DNA of 64,000 nucleotides from Gremmenia infestans (lineage: Eukaryota; Ascomycota; Leotiomycetes; Helotiales; Hamatocanthoscyphaceae), in NCBI GenBank assembly GCA_032629725.1, contig JAFEVB010000029.1:744001-808000 (forward strand). The letters run 5' to 3'. The notes beneath the pieces are model-generated. The model did not search any database, was not told where the DNA came from, and saw nothing but the letters and a program-made list of their open reading frames with translations. This document shows, piece by piece, positions 10,401 to 20,295 of this stretch (positions within the stretch are counted from its first letter, which is position 1; each line of letters opens with the position of its first letter). The position numbers and the translations under genes are program-made.

Positions 10401-11361
10401 GGCACACCATACAGAACGACCAATCCATGTTCTAAATCACGGCGGTAAGTCTAAGCTTCACATTCTAGAAGATTAATACTAATCGCATCTGAAAGATTCG
10501 CTCGACAACCCGTTGCCAGACCTGCCTCGCGAAATCGGTGACGAGGGAGTAAAGTTTGCTTCTTGGGGCCGGTCTTCCCAACGCTTCTACACTGGATCAT
10601 CGGATGGCAGGGTTAAAGCCTGGAATATCCACGAAGCTCCAGGGAACGCGTTAGTACGGCATGTACTTGAAGTCTCGGGAGGGATTAGTGTCGGAGCATT
10701 TTCGCGAGACTTTTCTAAACTATTAGTTGGAGATGCAACAGGCAAAGTTCATCTGCTAGCCTGCGATGATAGCGACCTTAGCGAAGGAGAGGAAGAATCG
10801 TCCAAAACAGACGAAAGGCCTACTTTCATCCCCGCTGGATCCGGGCCACTTCGAAAAGCATTTTCGAAGCGCCCGAAAGTTATAATACCCCATCCAGAAC
10901 CACCTCCTCCTTCGCAATCTGTAGGCGAAAGCTATGCAATGGAAAGTCTCGACAGATCTGCACAAGAACTAGCCCTGGAATTTTTGGTAGAGGGGCGGTT
11001 AAGGCTTTATCCAGACCGTGCTATTGGCGCCGTCCAAGGCCCCAACTATGCTGAGACGAAATTATATCGAACGGAAGCTCATGAAGAAGGTGATGCATTG
11101 AAGCCACTTCTGCCCGAATTTCAGACTAAACAGCAGTATGAGAAAGTTAGAGAGACGAGCAATATCAGCTTTTCAGAGCTACCCACAGTCCAATGCTCCG
11201 ACCCGGCTTTGCATGCAAGAAATGAGAGTTTAGATTTGACTTTAGAAGGGGAAGGGGTAGACTTTGACTGGAATTATGGATTTGAAAGAGAACCGACGCC
11301 GCACTTTGCCATTTTTGATAATAAAAGACAGTCAAAGATAGTAATTACGCTAGACGATTAA
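7488..11361 (+). CDS. Large WD40-repeat protein, 1203 aa, function not established
   Basis: Six exons (7488-7504, 7553-8192, 8247-8387, 8449-10283, 10332-10444 and 10496-11361) join in frame to 1203 residues. The introns are 48-61 bases and several have clear branch points (TACTGAC, TGCTAAC, TACTAATC). The first 300 or so residues are low-complexity and serine-rich. They begin MAATRAYLPDPDLIDLTMSDDD, followed by a KRRK basic patch that could be a nuclear signal. The second half has WD-type blades: ASFDKTVKVWSV, GELCIWDVSDMS, CTDGNTYVWDT and GSSDGRVKAWNI. The tail is acidic. I do not recognise the family with certainty. A Raf1/Dos1 (Neurospora DIM-9)-type DDB1-CUL4 adaptor is one idea, but only a guess. 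The gene lies between the transposon, 221 bp upstream of its ATG, and an AT-rich relic downstream. Confidence 0.82.
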
Positions 11362-11389
11362 CGGAATGGATAATTAAGCCGGTCTTACT

Positions 11390-12180
11390 TCCCAAGTATA
11401 AAGATGTACGAGTATTTGTAAATAGGTGCTGGTGATTTAAATAGGATAAACAAATGACCTATTTGTTCCCTAGCTCTAAACTCATTTAGGTATTTTAAAG
11501 ATACTACAGCTAAAAGTAATATCTAGCCGCCTATCTAGGTCTGCCACCCTTTAAATAAGACAGAAACACGCCTTAAAATTACTAGCATAGAAAGCTTAAA
11601 ATAAAACAGCTTATTTAAGACTTCTATATAAGAAGGTTCAAGAAAGCTTTTCTTTCTAGCGATATGCTAATAGTAGTAAAGGAGCTAAGCAGCCTGAACT
11701 AGAGACTAATAAAGGTAGAAAAAGTTACCTATAAACCCTCTCCTCTTATAAAGTTGGAGATTAACTACCTGCTTTAGTACTACGCTAAAGGTCTTATTTA
11801 GAGGATCTACTACTTGCGATACTAAATTATTAACTCGATCTTCTATCGTGTTTACAACCCGATCCAGCTAGGTGCAGTGTCTGTCTAAATTGAAAGGTCA
11901 AAAATCTATAAAAACGCATATTACCCATCTTGTAGATAGAATTATAAGTGCAGCAGCAATTCTTTTATTAAAACCTTCTTGAGTAAAAGTCTCCTTCCGA
12001 ATTTCAGATATCAACCTATTATAAGCACTCGGAATAGAAAATACATTCAGCGATAGCGATTGAGAGGCAGATAGAGCTTTGCGGAAGACCTCTGTATATC
12101 AAATAGTATCATTGACTGCAGTAAAAACAGCCCGAAAAACTTATTTCCTCCACTATATATTTATTAATACCTTACCTGTA
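11390..12180. repeat. AT-rich degenerate relic (RIP-like)
   Basis: From about 11390 the base composition changes to strongly AT-rich with many TA dinucleotides and stops in every frame, unlike the flanking genes. On the minus strand around 12090-11920 a stretch of some 57 codons is still open (beginning EVFRKALSASQSLSLN, with RIAAALIILSTRW near its end). It may be the trace of an old gene or repeat. No terminal repeats were found, so the family is unknown. The boundaries are approximate. Confidence 0.5.
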
Positions 12181-13128
12181 TTACTTCTCAAGGCTTCTAT
12201 AGATAACCCGCGACGGAAGTGGCTCCAATTGCACATGGGGTGTATGTATATATCTTGTTCAGCCACACCTGCTTGCGGTGTAGGTTGAATGTTACGACAT
12301 CGCTGCTTTATTCTTGCTTGAGAGGTGCGGGGAGGTTGAATGATGTGCACTGGGGTTGTGGAAGGAAAGCATACACGAGGGAAATCTTTCGATAGGTCCG
12401 ATTGGAACTTGGGAAGGAAAAGAGGCGGCTGGATGGAAGAGAAAATCTGGCACGAGTTGAGTGCTGGGAGGTTGAGATCGGTACCGGGGATGTAACTTGC
12501 AAAGCATGCAAGGTCCCTTTCCAGGATTTGGGTAAAATGAATGTTTGGCTAACTTGGTCTCAGTTCTTGGGCCCTGGAGTTCGGTTAGAGATGCTCTAAA
12601 AGTCGGGTTGGAGTCCTGGAGTCAGTTATGTCTGGATGATTGCACAGTCACAGGCAGTCACAGTGATTTGGAATAGACCGGTTGTTTATTTCATTATTGC
12701 TAGTTACAGGAAGACGACCGTGAGAAGACACATAGCAAAGTCCTCCAGGACTAATCCCGCCAAATTCAGAGAGCCATGATTGTGGTGTTTTATTTGGAAG
12801 TGCTGCTTGTTTGTGTTGCATGCTCGAGATCACTGAAAGTAAGTTATTTCAGCCGTACGGGCATGCCCCATAAGGAATGCAATGTACGCCAAAACACCGT
12901 CGCCATGCAGTGAAGGGGAAGAACAAATTATTTCCAGGTCCAGATCTTGCAAGATGAGAAGAGCCATTAGCCGAGTATGAAGAGAAGCATGGAAGAATAT
13001 CCATCTCCTAGTTACCGTGACCTGAGTTCAATAACGCCGTCGCAATGCGGAAGTGACCAAAAGGAGATGAGTGATCAGGCATCAAAAGGACCAAGTTGTC
13101 ATTCGAAGAAGAAAACTGGTTGCGGTTC
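12181..13128. other. Convergent intergenic region, 3' side of the Seb1/Nrd1 gene
   Basis: No coding sequence could be supported. It should hold the 3' UTR of the Seb1/Nrd1 gene, and the short open frames here show no domain. Composition is back to normal compared with the AT-rich relic to the left. Confidence 0.4.
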
Positions 13129-15831
13129 TCAAGTGCGGTGGCCTGGGGGTGGTGGTTGTTGTGGCTGCGCGGCTGCTTGGCCGGGGAATACGAAACCAGG
13201 AGGGAATATTGGCATGCCGTTGGCCTGAGTTGGGAATGGAAACGGGAGTCCGGCCATCGAGAATGGTGGGACCGCAGGCATACTTGGTGGGGCGCTGACA
13301 GCTTGGTCTCGATCCCTACGGTTCCCGCGGTGGTCATCATCTCGTCGATGGTCTCTGTTATCCCTCCGGAAACGAGGGGCGTTTTCTTCCTCTTCACGAT
13401 CTCGACTTGACTTCGGGCCATTGTTGCCACCCTTATCGGTTTGCATTCGACGGCTGATGGCCTTGGAAGAGACACCTTGACCAATTTCGATATCAGGTTC
13501 TTCGACAACCATTCCGGACTCGATGGGCATTCCACCACTCCCACCATATTCTGCACTCAGCATCCACTTCCGATCAGCATCCGTGAGCTTGCTAATAGGA
13601 ATGACGCTGACTCCGGTTTGGTAGTCGCTGCAGTCGCGAGGTCCAAATCCAACACCCCATCTTGTCTGCTGGAAGTTAGCAAGTGCAACAGGTTATGACA
13701 AGATTCAAGTTACCGAACTTACTCTCAATTGAGAATCCGGGGCCCTGTTCTTCTCCATTGCCTCCTTTGCACGGACGGCGTCTGCGCGGCTGATCATCTT
13801 GACGAAAGCATGGCGTTTCTCCTTGTTGACAATGCATGTTTGGACTCGGCCATAATTTTCAAAGACGTTCCTCAATTCTTGGTCAGAGGTGCTGTCAAAG
13901 TCAGCTATGCTCAAATGCCAACATTTCGATCCTAACTTACGTGACACCACCGACAAACAGGGTACGGCTGAGGACTGTAACTTGTTAGTGATAAACCCAA
14001 CCCGCGAGCAAGTATATTCAGATTCTACCTTTGATGCTTCCTTTAGGGAGGGAAGAATCGTGATCTATCCACTTCTGTCCAGCGCCTCTAGATCTTGGTG
14101 GACTTGGGCTGCGTCCACGACGGGCAGGGCTACGTTGGCGATAGTCATTACCCCGGGCACCTCCTCCATGGCCTCCTCGTCCACGTTCATCACCACGATT
14201 TCGTGCTGGGGAATTTCTATCAAAGTCGAAGGAATTTGACTCGTCGCGACGACGGGATGCCGGGGAATCCCAAGCAGCACGCGGCGGGGATCGGGACCGA
14301 GAACGTTGACGGTAGCGATTTGGGGGCGATCTTACAGCCTCGCGGTCATGGTAGCCATTATAGTCACGTGAATCATCTGGTCTGGAAGCAGCAGCACCAT
14401 TGGGAGCCCAACCGTTCTGTACATTCTGATTCTGATTTTGAGACTGCTGCTGGGCGGCAAAGGGCTGGGGTAAACCTCCTGCACCAACAGCCAAGACGGC
14501 CTGGATTTGCTCTGTTGTGAGGCCCTGCTCTGCAAGTGCTTTCACCAACAGGATCTGCTGCTGCAGAGCTGGGTCGAGGGCACCTGGCTGGACTACTGGT
14601 GGGACAGCCGCAAATGGATTTGGGTTTGTTTGATTACTGGCATAGTTCTGAGCATAAGCACCATTACCCGCTCCTTGATATGGCGGCTGCGATGCAAAGG
14701 TGGCTGTGGCTGCTGGCACATTTACAGGCTGAGGAACGTGTGAGAAGGGTACTGCCTGGTTCAAGGCCGGAGCCCCATTATGGTGTGCATTGGATGCACT
14801 GTACGAATTATCTGCAGCAGAGGTAGAGGCGTTTTGACGGGCAAGGCTAGCAAGTGCCTGTAGGATTGAGGGGGCCGAAGTAGCTGTGGCTGCAGCCGGA
14901 GCTGTCGGGGCTGCGGGTGCACCCGGATGCATCGTGCTGCCGAAGGCTCGCTGGAGATCTGCAGGCGGGCTTCCTGGTGGTGTAGTTGATTCGTCTGAGT
15001 GTGGTTTAGAAGGATTAGAAGCAGGACAAGAAGAAGAACAATAATAATAATAATAAAATTAATTGTGTCGAGGAAGAGTGCTGTGTCTTACTTTGCATGG
15101 ATGCAGTCAATTTCTCCTTGAAGTCGTTGAGCATTGCGAGAGGGAATGTCTGCGCTTTCTCCCAAATATCAAGCAACTTTCTAATTCTGTCCTACAACGT
15201 AGAATCAACGCGTAAGTGGGGACCCATAGGATAGGATAGGATAGGCAAAGGAAAATAGTGGTAGTGGTGGAAAATGGGAGATATAAAGTAGGACATCTTC
15301 AAAGGGGATAATCTCGTGCTACAGCGGCAGAATATGCGTGGCCTCAACATGCAAATCCTGCCCCTCTGAGGCTACTGAGCTCAAGTTTTGGGCGTACCTT
15401 TTGATCTTTGTCTGGAGAAGATGCAATAATGTTATTCATCAAGTTCGGCAATAATTCCTTTACTCTATTAACGCCAGCAGCAAAGGTGCCATCTTCAGCA
15501 GAAACGTTTATGGTCTGTCCGGCATTTTTGGCTTGTTCTGTCCATTTTCGAGTCACACTGTCTACGACGTAGAGAACACCAAGCTTATGGGATGCCGGGG
15601 CTCTCATAAAATGGGTGTATAGTTTTTGGACGAGGACCGATTCGGACTGCGAGAGGGTGGCGTCAGCTTCGATGTTTCTCAGAGGATGAAGGTGCCGAGC
15701 TATGTGCTTACCTGGACATTTGCTGTGCAGAGGGTGGTGAGAGCTTGAATTCTGGATCCGGAAACTCCTGGTGGCTTCAATAATAGCATGGCCTGGAGGC
15801 CAGCTTCTAGTTCTGCTACTGGGGACGACAT
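13129..15831 (-). CDS. SEB1: Seb1/Nrd1-like RNA polymerase II CTD-binding, RNA-binding termination factor
   Basis: Seven exons (15831-15712, 15646-15398, 15191-15092, 14994-14029, 13974-13941, 13891-13723 and 13665-13129) join to 724 residues. Residues 1-150 or so form a CTD-interacting domain (VQKLYTHFMRAPASHKLGVL, then a helical segment LLDIWEKAQTFP). The middle is rich in Ala, Gln and Asn, followed by an RS/RGG-like stretch (about 330-475). An RRM lies at about 480-545, with RNP2 LSRTLFVGGV and an RNP1-like HAFVKM. After it comes the Seb1/Nrd1 block TRWGVGFGPRDCSDYQTGVS and EPDIEIGQGVSSKAISRR. The tail is proline-rich. The family binds phosphorylated Pol II tails and nascent RNA in the nucleus, controlling termination. 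The last splice junctions fall inside the RRM. An (AAT)n tract lies in intron 3. Confidence 0.92.
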
Positions 15832-16551
15832 GGCTGGAGAAACACGATCAAAATGCTCTTCCGTCGAATAAAGTGGCAGATGCGAGGTTTAATCTCTCTA
15901 TGGCCCTTTCTCCACGCCAGTTCCTGAATACGATGCTACGATACGATGGAGGTGGAGATGAAGGCGAAAGAATCTATCGCGACTACGTGTGCGACCGGCA
16001 CTGCGAAGCTAAAATTGCCTGGAGCTCAGCTCACAAGTTCGAAGGGCGAAGGGCGAATGCTGGCCTTCTGCAACAGTCTGCTACTGTACACAGGATATGA
16101 TCTTGATGATTTTGATGGTTAGTTGCGTAAATACGATATGAGTGCAACGCGCGTGGTAGGAGAGGAAGAGGGAGGTTGCGATGCCCATTTGATGGCTTGC
16201 AAAGGTCGGTTAAAATAATTGCACGTCTGGCAGATCGGGTCACGTGATTGTTCCAGTGCCTTCTAGGTAGATGGAGGGTAGAAGGAATTCCTGGACAGTA
16301 AATATTACCATGTATTTTCCTCTAAAAGAATAGAGAAATGTACAGGATACGAGTATTTACATGAAGTTTATCACCGTTTTGTGACTCCCGAGACGTAATT
16401 TGGGACCTTCCATTTTAAGCCGGTTTCTTCCTACGTCACGGATGCTTTCGGTGTTGTTGAGCGTGCCGGCACCCATCCATTTTCTTCTCCCTTCAATAAT
16501 CTTTTCCACCTCCACCACTTCTCCGCCCCTTCATCTACACCTAATCACAAC
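15832..16551. promoter_or_regulatory. Divergent promoter region between SEB1-like and citrate synthase genes
   Basis: The two genes start 720 bases apart in opposite directions. The region contains one perfect TCACGTGA palindrome (16240-16247). A C/T-rich leader precedes the citrate synthase ATG. No TATA box is clear. Confidence 0.5.
16240..16247. promoter_or_regulatory. TCACGTGA palindrome, possible bHLH (Cbf1/SREBP-type) site
   Basis: An eight-base perfect palindrome with a CACGTG core sits 305 bases before the citrate synthase ATG. This core is the known site of fungal bHLH factors. A ten-base version occurs in the divergent promoter at 39759-39768. Function is inferred from sequence alone. 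Confidence 0.4.
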
Positions 16552-18251
16552 ATGGCCTCCGTCCTGCGTTTCAGCTCTTCAGCTCTGAGAACATCTCTTT
16601 CATCTCCTGCTTTCACTGCTAGAAAAGTTGCCTTCAATGGCTTGCGCTGCTATTCATCGTCGAAAACACAGGTAATTCTGCTTATCTCGGATCCAACCAA
16701 AGCTCCTACTTACAAGAGTGCTCTCAGACTTTGAAGGAACGTTTCGCCGAGCAACTACCAGAGAAGATCGAGCAAATCAAGAAGCTTCGCAAGTACGCAA
16801 TTATACCAAGAAGCTGTTGGAATTTTGCATGCGATCGACATACTGATTATTTTACAGGGACTACGGATCAAAGGTCGTCGGCGAGGTCACTCTCGATCAG
16901 GTATATGGTGGCGCTCGTGGTATTAAGTCTCTAGTCTGGGAAGGTTCTGTTCTCGATTCCGAGGAGGGCATCCGTTTCAGAGGCAAGACTATCCCGGAAT
17001 GCCAGGAGCTTCTTCCGAAAGCCCCCGGAGGAAAGGAACCTCTACCCGAAGGTACAAAACTACTCTGAATCCACATCTTAGTGCCTTATTGACTTTCAAT
17101 AGGTCTCTTCTGGCTTCTCCTCACTGGTGAGGTTCCCAGCGAACAGCAAGTCCGCGACCTCTCTGCAGAATGGGCTGCCCGGTCCGACATCCCAAAGTTC
17201 GTAGAAGAACTCATCGACCGATGCCCAAGCGATCTTCACCCAATGGCACAGCTCTCAATTGCTGTCAACGCTCTTGAACACGAGTCTGCTTTCGCGAAGG
17301 CCTACGCCAAGGGAATGAAGAAGACCGAGTACTGGGGACACACTTTCGAGGACTCAATGGACTTGATTGCCAAGCTTCCAACCATTGCCGCAAGAATTTA
17401 CCAAAATGTCTTCAAGGGTGGCAAGGTCGCGCCTGTCCAGAAGGATAAGGACTACAGTTTCAACTTTGCCAACCAGCTCGGCTTCGGCGAAAACAAGGAC
17501 TTCGTTGAGCTGATGAGACTATACCTAACCATCCACACTGATCATGAGGGTGGTAACGTCAGTGCTCATACCGCTCACCTGGTTGGAAGTGCTCTCAGCT
17601 CTCCTATGCTGTCCGTCGCTGCCGCTCTCAACGGTCTGGCCGGACCACTTCACGGTCTGGCCAACCAAGAGGTTTTGAACTGGCTCACCAAGATGAAGGC
17701 AGCTATTGGCAATGACCTTAGTGACAAGGCCATCACTGATTACCTCTGGTCTACCCTGAAATCCGGTCAAGTTGTGCCAGGTTATGGTCACGCTGTTCTC
17801 CGAAAGACTGATCCTCGCTATATGGCGCAACGTACCTTCGCTGAGGTAGGTTTTACCGCCCGAGTTTAGAGACTTCTTGGCTAACTTAAATTCTTTTAGG
17901 CACATCTTCCAGATGACCCAATGTTTCAATTGGTGAGCCAAGTCTACAAGATCGCCCCTGGCGTTCTCACAGAACACGGAAAGACCAAGAACCCATACCC
18001 CAACGTTGATGCTGTAAGTAGCCCCCAGTACTCGAACGAATAGGTCATTAACTAGAGACTAGCACTCGGGTGTCCTTCTCCAATACTACGGATTGACTGA
18101 GGCCAGCTACTACACTGTTCTCTTCGGTGTCTCCCGTGCCATTGGTGTCCTACCCCAACTTATCATTGACCGTGCAGTTGGTGCTCCTATCGAGCGACCA
18201 AAGTCCTTCTCTACCGAGAAGTGGGCCGAAATTGTTGGAGCCACATTATAA
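16552..18251 (+). CDS. CIT1: Mitochondrial citrate synthase
   Basis: Six exons (16552-16671, 16728-16792, 16858-17051, 17103-17845, 17900-18013 and 18063-18251) give 474 residues, the usual length for the fungal mitochondrial enzyme. It condenses acetyl-CoA with oxaloacetate to citrate, the entry step of the TCA cycle. The N-terminus (MASVLRFSSSALRTSLSS...) is rich in Ser, Arg and Ala and lacks acids, as expected for a matrix-targeting peptide cleaved near residue 35-40. The catalytic positions are present: the conserved histidine in GGNVSAHTAHLVG, the second histidine in PGYGHAVLR (residue 356) and the aspartate in NVDAHSGV (residue 411). The last exon starts directly after that NVDA segment. 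The next gene downstream, in the same direction, is a citrate/oxoglutarate carrier. Confidence 0.97.
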
Positions 18252-19222
18252 GCATGTGATGTGTAATATGAAATAGTTTTCCTGTCGGGGTGAGAAACGA
18301 GTATCAATGAAGCTTGTACGAAAATGGAGGGATATAGACGGGGGTTGGCAGCGATTAGCACTGTTCACTGTATATTATTTCCCAGCGATCTCGTGCTTTA
18401 TTTGCAAAACATACCTACCTTGACGCAATCTTTTTGACATGCTCAAGCCCTGCAGTGTTTCATGGCCTTCCATTTCCCCTACACTCTTTATTATGCCTCC
18501 TCGCGCTAGATGTAGAAAATGGTATATGTTATCGTCGACATTTACCGTCTCACACCGCCTGGCTTATAATTGGGTGCTTATTTTCTATTCCCCGGAAGGC
18601 TTCTTCCCTAAACCCAGCAGACATCACGGAGTTTTACTACGTAAATTTGCTTTATTTACTCCACATCTGTCAAACAATTTAGAAAGCCTCGGCGGAGGCC
18701 GTATGGGGACACTAACTTAATAAAGGCTCTCAATGTGCCAATCCACACCCACATGCTAACTCCAAGAAGCTATCCCGAGGCGTGCGTTGAGATCAAGCGA
18801 GGTTCAACAACATCTCAGGACCCTCAACAAGCACAGACAGCTCTTTCTTCCTAACTCAACTGGAACGCTGGCTAAATAAGGAAATCAAATTGAATAAATT
18901 AGGCTAAAATCTCCAAGTAGTAACAGCTTATTGCGCGTCGTAATTTCAACATGTATCTCACCAAATAGAAAATCCTTCCACGACAACGTCCTTGTCAGAT
19001 CGTCTTCGGCCCCCTGTAATCATACCCGGAAACAGCAGGAACCCCTACTTACCTTACTAAACCAACCCTTATCGTCAGTCACCCACCCTTCAACTTCAAC
19101 TACAAATCATCACCCCTAGCTGAACTTCACTTCTTGTACAACAACAAACAGCCTCAATCTTTGCGACGAAGCAGCCTCATTCCCTTGGTCAGGGCCCCTC
19201 AACACACAACCCCACACCGATC
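18252..19222. other. Intergenic between citrate synthase and Yhm2-like carrier
   Basis: This 971-base stretch holds the citrate synthase 3' UTR and the promoter and leader of the carrier gene. The last 150 bases are C/A-rich, typical of a fungal 5' leader. No other gene was seen. Confidence 0.45.
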
Positions 19223-20295
19223 ATGTCAGTTGCAGCAGCGATATCCAAGCCGGCGGTGCCAGAGAAGAAACCTGTCAAATTCAGTAATCTTCTACTGGGT
19301 GCAGGCCTCAACATGTTCGAAGTTACGACTCTGGGACAGCCACTGGAGGTCACGAAGACGACCATGGCTGCTAACAGAGGCGATAGCTTTGCGAGTGCTC
19401 TGACACGTATTTGGGGTCGAGGTGGTGTGCTTGGCTGTAAGATACTTGAGCTCCTATTCTCATCTGCAGAGTAGACACGTTTGCTGACAATTGTAATCTA
19501 GTCTACCAAGGTCTCATCCCATGGGCCTGGATTGAAGCCTCCACTAAAGGCGCCGTCCTCCTCTTCGTCGCTTCGGAAGCCGAATACTACGCCCGTACCT
19601 TTGGCGCCGGCGACTTCACCGCTGGTATTAGTGGAGGTGTCATGGGAGGAGTCGCACAAGCATATGCCACCATGGGCTTCTGCACCTGCATGAAGACAGT
19701 CGAGATTACGAAATCGAAGCTCGCAGCTCAAGGCGTCAAGCCCCCAGGCACCTTTGCAACATTCATGGACATCTACCGTAAGGAAGGAGTCAAGGGTATC
19801 AACAAAGGCGTGAACGCTGTGGCCATCCGCCAGATGACAAACTGGGGATCTCGGTTCGGTCTCTCGCGTTTAGCAGAGCAGGGGATTAGACAGGCGACAG
19901 GGAAAGATGAGGGAGGCAAGCTGAATGCGTGGGAGAAGATCTTGGCTTCTGCTCTGGGTGGTGGGCTTAGTGCTTGGAACCAGCCCATTGAGGTGATTCG
20001 TGTGGAGATGCAGAGTAAGACGGTGGATCCCAACCGGCCAGCTAAGATGACGGTTAAGAATACGCTGCAGTATATCTACGCGCAAAATGGTGTTAAGGGC
20101 TTGTATCGGGGCGTTGTTCCTCGTATTGGTTTGGGCGTTTGGCAGACTATTTGCATGGTTGCTATGGGTGATATGTAAGATCTTTCCCTCCATCTATTGC
20201 CTATGGGGTTTGCAGAGAACACACACTGACATTTCTATAGGGCCAAGGCTTACGTTGAAAAGCTTACTGGCGATGCTGTTACAGCTAAGCATTAG
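19223..20295 (+). CDS. YHM2: Yhm2-type mitochondrial citrate/2-oxoglutarate carrier
   Basis: Three exons (19223-19436, 19502-20174 and 20241-20295) give 313 residues, the size of yeast Yhm2. It is a mitochondrial carrier-family protein with three repeats of about 100 residues and two membrane helices each. The usual 'Px[DE]xxK' signature is altered in this subfamily: I see TTLGQPLEVTKTTMAANRG in repeat 1 and SAWNQPIEVIRVEMQSKTV in repeat 3. Yhm2 exports citrate from the matrix in exchange for 2-oxoglutarate, supplying cytosolic citrate and NADPH cycling. Sequence such as FYQGLIPWAWIEASTKGAVL and GLYRGVVPRIGLGVWQ fits the family. The gene follows citrate synthase in the same orientation, which makes biological sense. 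Confidence 0.9.

Noticed and set aside
13008..13556. 182-codon open frame on the minus strand overlapping the last exon of the Seb1/Nrd1 gene
   Set aside because: It is the same strand in another frame, with no domain, and the Seb1 frame carries conserved family motifs through this stretch.
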